Shown: positions 48,352 through 53,520 of the stretch, piece by piece
How the letters are laid out: each line of letters begins with the position of its first letter
How positions within the stretch are numbered: the stretch's first letter is position 1
NCBI RefSeq assembly: GCF_010548245.1
Contig: NZ_JAAGLR010001020.1
Location: 1 to 53,520, forward strand
Reading direction: 5' to 3'
DNA length: 53,520 bases
Origin: Streptomyces sp. SID11385
GTDB lineage: Bacteria; Actinomycetota; Actinomycetes; Streptomycetales; Streptomycetaceae
The notes under the pieces: generated by a model
What the model was told of the DNA's origin: nothing
Databases searched by the model: none
The model's input: the letters and a program-made list of their open reading frames with translations, nothing else
Program-made: the position numbers and the translations under genes

Positions 48352-49407
48352 ATGAGGTACCGGGTTCTCGGCGGGACGGGCATGCGGGTGAGTACGTACT
48401 GTCTCGGCACCATGATGTTCGGCGGGATCGGCAATCCCGACCACGACGACTGTGCCCGCATCACGCACGCGGCGCTGGACGCCGGGGTGAACTTCGTGGA
48501 CACCGCCGACATGTACTCCGCCGGCGAGTCGGAGATCATCGTCGGCAAGGCGCTCAAGGGGCGGCGCGACGACGTCGTCCTCGCGACGAAGGTGCACTTC
48601 CCGATGGGGGACGACCCCAACAGCGGTGGCAACAGCCGCCGTTGGATCGTCAAAGAGGTGGAGGAGAGCCTGCGGCGGCTCGGCACCGACTGGATCGACC
48701 TCTACCAGGTGCACCGCCCCGACCACACGACGGACATCGAGGAGACGCTGAGCGCCCTCACCGATCTCGTACGGGCCGGGAAGATCCGCGCGTTCGGCTG
48801 CTCCACCTTCCCCGCGCAGGACCTCGTCGAGGCGCACCACGTGGCCGAACGGCGCGGCCTGCTCCGCTTCCGTACCGAGCAGCCGCCGTACTCGCTCCTC
48901 GCGCGCGGGATCGAGCGCGATGTGCTGCCGACCGCCGGGCGCCTGGGCATGGGAGTGCTGACCTGGGCGCCGCTCGCCTCGGGCTTCCTCACCGGTCGCT
49001 ACCGCAAGGGCCGCACGATGGATCTCGCCACCGGCCGCCCCACCATCAACCCCGGGCGGTTCGACCCGGCCGCCGCGCTCACCGCCGCCAAGCTGGACGC
49101 GGTGGAAGCGCTCGTGGAGGTGGCCGAGGAGGCGGGACGCACGCTTCCCGAACTGGCCACGGCCTTCCCGCTGGCGCATCCCGCCGTCACCTCGGTGATC
49201 ATCGGACCGCGCACCGAGGAGCAGGTGCGGGCCACGCTCAAGGGCGCGGACCTCGTGCTGGACGACGCGCTGCTCGACCGTCTCGACGCGATCGTCCCGC
49301 CCGGCACGGACGTCTACCCGCCGGACGGGGCCTGGGCTCCGCCGTCCCTCACGGACGCCGCGCGGCGTCGTCGGCCCACGGGGGAGCGGGCGGCGTCGGA
49401 GGACTGA
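48352..49407 (+). CDS. Aldo/keto reductase
   Basis: 351 residues. Family motifs: MRYRVLGGTGMRVSTYCLGT, VNFVDTADMYSAGESEIIVG with catalytic Asp and Tyr, VVLATKVHFP with the Lys, and DWIDLYQVHRPDHTTDIEET with the His. The NADP-binding part is VTSVIIGPRTEEQVRATL. It belongs to the YghZ/Kv-beta-like oxidoreductases that reduce aldehydes or ketones with NADPH. The substrate is unknown. A ribosome site GAAGGGGGAG precedes the ATG. The promoter candidate suggests induction by a MerR-type sensor. Confidence 0.93.
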   Translation: MRYRVLGGTGMRVSTYCLGTMMFGGIGNPDHDDCARITHAALDAGVNFVDTADMYSAGESEIIVGKALKGRRDDVVLATKVHFPMGDDPNSGGNSRRWIVKEVEESLRRLGTDWIDLYQVHRPDHTTDIEETLSALTDLVRAGKIRAFGCSTFPAQDLVEAHHVAERRGLLRFRTEQPPYSLLARGIERDVLPTAGRLGMGVLTWAPLASGFLTGRYRKGRTMDLATGRPTINPGRFDPAAALTAAKLDAVEALVEVAEEAGRTLPELATAFPLAHPAVTSVIIGPRTEEQVRATLKGADLVLDDALLDRLDAIVPPGTDVYPPDGAWAPPSLTDAARRRRPTGERAASED

Positions 49408-49486
49408 GGCGGAGCGAGCGGCGTCGGAGGCTGAGGCGCGCGCGGCGCGGTGGGGTCCGACGGCGGGGCGAGCGCCCAAGCGCGAG

Positions 49487-49524
49487 CTGAAGATCTCTTC
49501 AGGTCGTTTCAGGGCTGCTTCAGG
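49487..49524 (+). promoter_or_regulatory. Palindrome and triple TTCAGG direct repeats upstream of the PepSY lipoprotein
   Basis: CTGAAGA-TC-TCTTCAG (49487-49502) is followed by CTTCAGG, TTTCAGG and CTTCAGG starting at 49497, 49507 and 49518. The 10-11-bp spacing puts all copies on one DNA face, the pattern bound by OmpR/PhoB-type response regulators. No two-component genes are visible in the window. Confidence 0.6.
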
Positions 49525-49601
49525 GGCGGTGGGGAAGATGGGGTCTGTCCGGGTCACGCGCGATGCGCGGACTTGTCTTCTTTCTCCGGAGGTTCTGCGT
49601 G

Positions 49602-50282
49602 ATGAGGCGTACGTCCGTTCTCGCCGCTGTGGTCGGTGTCGTGCTCGCGGGCGGGGCTGCCGTCGGGTGCGATGACGGGGGGTCCTCGTCCGGGGGCGGC
49701 TCCTCGCCGAGCGCCTCCGCGGGAAGCGCCTCGTCGTCCGCCGGGAGCGGCTCGTCCTCCGGGGCGAGTACGAGCGCGAGCCCGTCCCCCGGCGGGTCGT
49801 CCACCCTGCCGCCCAAGAAGGGGACCGGGTCCGACGCGGAGGAGCACCGTGCCGAGGCCAAGGCCGCCGCGATGCTCCCGGCCCCCGAGGCGATCGGCAA
49901 GGCCCTCGCCCATACGCCAGGGAAGGTCGTCTCGGCCGAGATCGACGACAACGCGCAGGACCGGCTGATCTGGGAGTTCGAGATCCTCGCCGAGGACGGC
50001 ACGCTCCAGGCCGTCGACGTGAACCCGGCCGGCGGCGCGGTCCTCTCCAGTCATCAGGAGCGCGGCGAGAGCGACGACCTGGCGCGCGGGAAGCGGCTGC
50101 TGAAGGGCGGGGCCACGGACGCGGCCGCCGCCGCGAAGGCGGCGGCGGCGAAGGGCACCGTCGTCTCCGTCAAGCTCAAGCCGGAGGGCGGCGGGCACTG
50201 GAGCGTCGAGACGGGGCCCGAGGACCGGGACTGGTCGGTCCCGCTGGACTCGGTGAAGGTGAGCCCCGAGCGGCACGACTGA
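49602..50282 (+). CDS. PepSY-domain lipoprotein
   Basis: 226 residues from ATG 49602; the adjacent GTG 49599 is equally possible with GGAGG upstream. Signal peptide VLAAVVGVVLAGGAAVG ends at a lipobox cysteine (AAVGC-DDGGSSS). A Ser/Gly/Pro-rich linker of about 45 residues follows, a likely O-mannosylation target. Two PepSY units follow: AIGKALAHTPGKVVSAEIDD with WEFEILAEDGTLQAVDVNPA, and DAAAAAKAAAAKGTVVSVKL with HWSVET. PepSY proteins modulate secreted peptidases or sense envelope state. Likely controlled by a two-component system. Confidence 0.85.
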   Translation: MRRTSVLAAVVGVVLAGGAAVGCDDGGSSSGGGSSPSASAGSASSSAGSGSSSGASTSASPSPGGSSTLPPKKGTGSDAEEHRAEAKAAAMLPAPEAIGKALAHTPGKVVSAEIDDNAQDRLIWEFEILAEDGTLQAVDVNPAGGAVLSSHQERGESDDLARGKRLLKGGATDAAAAAKAAAAKGTVVSVKLKPEGGGHWSVETGPEDRDWSVPLDSVKVSPERHD

Positions 50283-50305
50283 GGCACGGCTGAGGGGCGA
50301 GCGCG

Positions 50306-50348
50306 GTACGGGGCGGCGCCGGACTCGTACGTCCTCGTCGCCCCGTAC
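50306..50348. terminator. Bidirectional terminator between convergent genes
   Basis: GTACGGGGCGGCG (50306-50318) pairs with CGTCGCCCCGTAC (50336-50348) with one wobble, in the 95-bp gap between the PepSY gene and the convergent ABC permease gene. Confidence 0.75.
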
Positions 50349-50377
50349 GCGTACCCGTACCGCCCCCGTACCTTCCG

Positions 50378-51208
50378 TCACTCCGCTTCCCGCTGGAACT
50401 TCGCTGTGGCCCAGAAGTAGCCCAGCACCGTGAGGCCCACGCACCAGGCCAGCGCGAGCCAGCCGTTGTGGCCGATGCCCGTGCCGAGGAGCAGGCCGCG
50501 CAGCGTCTCGATCGCCGGGGTGAAGGGCTGGTACTCGGCGATCGGCCTGATCCACCCCGGCATGCTGTCGAGCGGGACGAACGCGCTCGACAGGAGGGGC
50601 AGGAGGATCAGCGGGGTCGCGGTGTTGCTCGCCGCTTCCGCGTTCGGGCTGATCAGGCCCATGCCGACCGCGATCCACGTGAGCGCCGTCGCGAAGAGGA
50701 CGAGCAGACCCAGCGCCGCCAGCCACTCCAGCGCGCTCGCGTCCGTCGAGCGGAAGCCGATCGCCAGCGCGACGAGCGCGACCAGGACGACGCTCGCGAC
50801 CGACTGGAGCACGCCGTTGATGACGTGCCCGACGATCACCGCTCCCCGGTGGATCGGCATCGAGCGGAAGCGGGCGATGATCCCCTCGCTCATGTCCATC
50901 GCCACCGAGACCGCCGTCCCCACGACCGTGGCGCCGATCGTCATGAGCAGGAGGCCCGGGGTCAGGTACGCGACGTACGCGGAGCGGTCGGCCCCGCCCC
51001 CGCCGATGCCCGCGCTCATCGTGTCGCCGAAGACGTACACGAAGAGCAGGAGCAGCATGATCGGGGTGAGGAGGAGGTTGAGCGTGAGGGAGGGGTAGCG
51101 GCGGGCGTGGAGGAGGTTGCGGCGGAGCATGGTGAGCGAGTCGCGGAAGGCGGAGCCGCCGGCGGGGGCGGAGGCGGTGGGGGCGGAAGGGATGGCGGTG
51201 GTGGTCAT
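50378..51208 (-). CDS. ABC-2 type permease, DrrB-like
   Basis: 276 residues with six helices. The ABC-2 hallmarks are LRRNLLHARRYPSLTLNLLL, LTPIMLLLLFVYVFGDTMSA, PGLLLMTIGATVVGTAVSVA and MDMSEGIIARFRSMPIHRGA. SAFVPLDSMPGWIRPIAEYQ is the DrrB-type extracellular turn, and TPAIETLRGLLLGT follows. The ATG overlaps the ATPase stop (ATGA). It pairs with the DrrA-like ATPase to export lipophilic drugs or lipids. Confidence 0.94.
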   Translation of the reverse strand: MTTTAIPSAPTASAPAGGSAFRDSLTMLRRNLLHARRYPSLTLNLLLTPIMLLLLFVYVFGDTMSAGIGGGGADRSAYVAYLTPGLLLMTIGATVVGTAVSVAMDMSEGIIARFRSMPIHRGAVIVGHVINGVLQSVASVVLVALVALAIGFRSTDASALEWLAALGLLVLFATALTWIAVGMGLISPNAEAASNTATPLILLPLLSSAFVPLDSMPGWIRPIAEYQPFTPAIETLRGLLLGTGIGHNGWLALAWCVGLTVLGYFWATAKFQREAE

Positions 51209-52266
51209 CGGGGGGTCTCCTTCGAAGGGGTGGGGACGGTGGCGGGGGCGCTCTCGGTGAGGGCGAAGAACACGTCGTCCAAGTCGGGTGTGTGCACGGT
51301 GAGTTCGGCGGCCTCCGCGCCCGCCGCGTCCAGCCGGTCGAGGAGCGTGCGCAGCGCGCGCTGACTGCCGTCGCCGGGGACCCGCAGCGTGAGCGCCGCC
51401 TCGTCCCCCACCGCGTCGGGGAGCGCTGCGGCCGCCGCGCCGTACGCCGCCGGGTCGGTGAAGCGCAGCCGCGCGTGGCCGCCGGGGACGAGCCGCTTCA
51501 GCTCGTCCGCGGAGCCCTCGGCCGCGATCCGGCCCTCGTGGAGCACCGCGATCCGGTCGGCCAACTCGTCGGCCTCGTCCAGGTATTGCGTGGTGAGGAG
51601 GACGGTCGTGCCGCCCGCGACGAGGTCGCGCACGAGCTGCCACATCGCGTGCCGCGAGCGCGGGTCGAGGCCCGTCGTGGGCTCGTCCAGGAACAGGATG
51701 CGCGGGCCGCCGACGAGGGTCATGGCGAGGTCGAGGCGGCGCTTCATGCCGCCCGAGTACGTGGAGGCGGGTTTGCGCGCCGCCGCCGTCAGGTCGAACC
51801 GTTCCAGCAACTCCGCCGTCACCGTGCGGCGTTCGCGCTTGCCGAGGTGGTGCAGGTCCGCCATCAGGAGCATGTTCTCCTCGCCCGTGATCAGCCCGTC
51901 CACGGCCGAGAACTGCCCCGTGACGCCGATCGCGGCGCGTACCGCCTGCGGCTCGCGGGCCAGGTCGTGCCCGCCGACCGTGAGGGCTCCGGAGCCGGCG
52001 TCGGGCGTGACGAGCGTGGAGAGGATGCGCACCGTCGTCGTCTTGCCCGCGCCGTTCGGCCCGAGGAGGGCGAAGACGGTGCCCTCCGGGACGGTGAGGT
52101 CGATACCGGCGAGGACGGTCTTGTCGCCGTAGGACTTGCGGAGGGCGGTCGCGGAGATGGCGGGGGTCTGGGGCGCGGGAGCGGGGGCGCCGGTCGCGGG
52201 AGCGGTGGTGCGGGTGGCGGGATCGGCGGGCGGGGGCGGGGAGTTGGGGGGCTGGTGCGTGGTCAT
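51205..52266 (-). CDS. ABC transporter ATPase, DrrA-like (daunorubicin-resistance family)
   Basis: 353 residues. After about 35 Pro/Ala-rich residues comes the ATPase: Walker A LLGPNGAGKTTTVRIL, Q-loop GVTGQFSAVDGLITGEENML, signature STYSGGMKRRLDLAMTLVGG, Walker B ILFLDEPTTGLDPRSR and switch LLTTQYLDEADELADRIAVL. The C-terminal DrrA assembly domain follows (RLRFTDPAAY..., VHTPDLDDVFFALT). The GVTGQFSAVD and TTQYLDEADELAD blocks are diagnostic of the DrrA type. It is the middle gene of the DUF4097-ATPase-permease set. Confidence 0.95.
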   Translation of the reverse strand: MTTHQPPNSPPPPADPATRTTAPATGAPAPAPQTPAISATALRKSYGDKTVLAGIDLTVPEGTVFALLGPNGAGKTTTVRILSTLVTPDAGSGALTVGGHDLAREPQAVRAAIGVTGQFSAVDGLITGEENMLLMADLHHLGKRERRTVTAELLERFDLTAAARKPASTYSGGMKRRLDLAMTLVGGPRILFLDEPTTGLDPRSRHAMWQLVRDLVAGGTTVLLTTQYLDEADELADRIAVLHEGRIAAEGSADELKRLVPGGHARLRFTDPAAYGAAAAALPDAVGDEAALTLRVPGDGSQRALRTLLDRLDAAGAEAAELTVHTPDLDDVFFALTESAPATVPTPSKETPR

Positions 52267-52349
52267 CGGGGTGGGCTCCTTCGGGGCTGCGGGTGAGCGG
52301 GGCGGGCCCGGGCCGGGCAGTGGGCGCGGCCCCGGGCGGGCGCGGGCGG

Positions 52350-53045
52350 TCAGAGGCTGCGGGCCGTGATGTCGCCGTGCGACGTCGTGGCGTGGAGGTG
52401 GAGGGCGGGGCGCGCGGCGTTGACGAGGGCGTTGTGGATACGGCCCGCGGGGGTCTGCGCGTCCAGCGCCGCCGCGACGCCCGGGGCCGCGCCGACCTCG
52501 ATGTCGCCGCTGTCCGTACGGAGCGTGACCTCGCCGCGTACCGCCTCGGCGACGCGGAGCGTGCCCCGGCGGGTGCGCAGCGCGGCGGCGCCGCCGAGCC
52601 GGCCGATCGTGAGATCGCCGTCCTGCACGGTGATACGGGCCCCGGCCGTCTCGTCGAGCTTGACGTCGGCGCGCTGCCCCTCGACGGTCACGTCCCCGAG
52701 CCTGCCGACCCCGCGCAGACCGGCGCTCGCCGCCTTCGCCTCCAGGTGGGTGCCGCTCGGCACGTGGACGGTGATCTCGACGGCGCCCGAGGTGCCGAGG
52801 AGGCGGTGCCGGGGCGCGGCGGGGGCGACCCGGAGGGTTGCCTGCCCGTGCGTGACCTCGAACGTCTCGGCCGCCTTCGTGTCGCGGCTCCGTCCGGCGT
52901 CGGCCGGGCGGACCTCCACCGTCGCGTCGGCGCGGTCGGTGGCGATGACCTGGAGGCGGCCGGCGGGGATGTCGACGGTGAGGGTGAGGGCGGGGGGAGC
53001 GGTGAGGGTGGCGGGGGCGGTGGGGGTGGGGGCCTGCTCGGTCAT
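52350..53045 (-). CDS. DUF4097-family beta-strand-repeat protein
   Basis: 231 residues. A Pro/Thr-rich start leads into a right-handed beta-helix-like set of short strands: LTLTVDIPAGRLQVIATDRA, VEITVHVPSGTHLEAKAASA, GLRGVGRLGDVTVEGQRADV, GDLTIGRLGGAAALRTRRGT and ATTSHGDITARSL. No signal peptide. DUF4097 proteins are adhesin-like in fold and commonly encoded beside ABC exporters and a MarR-like regulator in Streptomyces. Their function is unknown. It is the first gene of the minus-strand operon, divergent from the regulator. Confidence 0.88.
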   Translation of the reverse strand: MTEQAPTPTAPATLTAPPALTLTVDIPAGRLQVIATDRADATVEVRPADAGRSRDTKAAETFEVTHGQATLRVAPAAPRHRLLGTSGAVEITVHVPSGTHLEAKAASAGLRGVGRLGDVTVEGQRADVKLDETAGARITVQDGDLTIGRLGGAAALRTRRGTLRVAEAVRGEVTLRTDSGDIEVGAAPGVAAALDAQTPAGRIHNALVNAARPALHLHATTSHGDITARSL

Positions 53046-53087
53046 GGCGGTGTCCGTTCTCGCTGGTTGGTGTTTGCGATGATGGAA

Positions 53088-53116
53088 ACGCTACGTTGCG
53101 TTCGCGGAACCGGCAA
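53088..53116 (-). promoter_or_regulatory. Promoter of the DUF4097-ABC operon
   Basis: On the minus strand TTGCCG (53116-53111) and TAGCGT (53093-53088) are 17 bp apart. GTTGC-type half-sites overlap the -35 and abut the -10. Confidence 0.5.
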
Positions 53117-53218
53117 CGCGTATTTCGTTCAGGAATCGCGAAATGGCAGGCTGAAAGCGGGATTTCGTTGCAACGGAGTTGTGTCTAATGCAACGCGCGA
53201 CCTCCGGAGGGCGTTGCA
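53094..53218. promoter_or_regulatory. Cluster of GTTGC/GCAAC operator half-sites in the divergent regulator region
   Basis: CGTTGCG at 53094, GCAACG at 53113, the palindrome CGTTGCAACG at 53166-53175, TGCAACGC at 53189 and GCGTTGCA at 53211 share one core. The last two form an 8-bp inverted repeat around CCTCCGGAGG. The arrangement fits shared control of both divergent promoters by the adjacent regulator. Confidence 0.6.
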
Positions 53219-53242
53219 ATGAAGTGTCGTGAAAGCTATGCT
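53214..53242 (+). promoter_or_regulatory. Promoter of the MarR-like regulator
   Basis: TTGCAA (53214-53219), 17 bp, TATGCT (53237-53242). The -35 overlaps the last GCGTTGCA operator half-site, so autorepression is plausible. The predicted start near 53249 excludes upstream codons at 53229 and 53238 as initiators. Confidence 0.6.
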
Positions 53243-53288
53243 CGTCCCCGCGGGGACACGTCGTACGGACGAGGGAGTGGTGGTCGCG

Positions 53289-53520
53289 GTGCCGGGAGGC
53301 AGGCTCACGCAGCAGGAGCGCAAGCGGATCGCGCAGGGACTCGGCGACGACCTCGCCTACGCCGAGATCGCCCGGCTCATCGGCCGCCCGACCTCGACCG
53401 TCACGCGCGAGGTCATGCGCAACGGCGGCCCCGCCGGATACCGCGCCGAACGCGCCCAGCGCGCCACCGAACAGCGCTCCCGGCGCCGTGCCGCACCCGC
53501 CGCGGGCCCCGCCGCACCCG
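53289..53520 (+). CDS. MarR/GbsR-like regulator with N-terminal IS30-type HTH (partial, cut by right edge)
   Basis: About 77 residues are present. The sequence VPGGRLTQQERKRIAQGLGD, DLAYAEIARLIGRPTSTVTR, EVMRNGGPAGYRAERAQRAT is an HTH_38-type domain that precedes a MarR/GbsR domain in a streptomycete regulator family. Start GTG 53289 is chosen because family members begin with PGGRLTQ after the initiator; GTGs at 53277 and 53280 are alternatives. It is divergent from the DUF4097-ABC exporter operon, which it probably regulates. The remaining domains lie outside the window. Confidence 0.85.
   Translation, partial: MPGGRLTQQERKRIAQGLGDDLAYAEIARLIGRPTSTVTREVMRNGGPAGYRAERAQRATEQRSRRRAAPAAGPAAP

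Overview
The window is chromosomal DNA of a Streptomyces or very close relative. Base composition is very GC-rich, GTG and TTG starts are common, and actinomycete-specific families recur: an SsgA-like sporulation protein, a HATPase / HTH-DUF5753 / DUF397 trio, protein O-mannosyltransferase, a tricorn-type protease and CU044_5270-type proteins. Nothing looks like a phage, plasmid or insertion sequence, and I found no tRNA, rRNA or CRISPR array.

Left part (1-19.4 kb). A tricorn-type protease runs off the left edge. It is followed by a SulP anion transporter divergent from a MerR regulator, a TetR regulator with an MMPL exporter, a RibD-C/DHFR-like protein, a TPR protein and an SsgA-like protein. 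A three-gene ECF nickel/cobalt importer (cbiM-cbiQ-cbiO) follows, preceded by a Nur-like box. Then come a serine hydrolase, an SDR, a kinase-like phosphotransferase, a penicillin-binding protein, protein O-mannosyltransferase and rsmI.

Centre (19.4-38.4 kb). This holds the ribosomal/RNA polymerase core: lipoprotein, L10 leader, rplJ-rplL, rpoB-rpoC, three envelope or secreted proteins, then rpsL-rpsG-fusA-tuf. The usual rplK-rplA genes are not upstream of the lipoprotein. A decayed lipoprotein fragment lies exactly where they would be expected, which suggests a rearrangement breakpoint.

Right part (38.4-53.5 kb). After strong tuf terminators and a 32-bp tandem repeat come two small membrane proteins. 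Next is a compact cassette that I consider the best candidate for an undescribed system: a 22-codon peptide gene with a good ribosome site, a perfect attenuator-like hairpin, a PaaK-like adenylating enzyme without the usual C-terminal lysine, and a translationally coupled nine-helix protein with the YD and GLGD signatures of presenilin-type intramembrane proteases. Downstream are two decayed tandem paralogues, a HATPase/HTH/DUF397 trio, an ECF sigma factor with a coupled CU044_5270 protein, an aldo/keto reductase with a MerR-type promoter, a PepSY lipoprotein, and a Drr-like ABC exporter plus DUF4097 protein divergent from a MarR-like regulator that is cut by the right edge.

Functions come from motif recognition in the translations. 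No database search was run.
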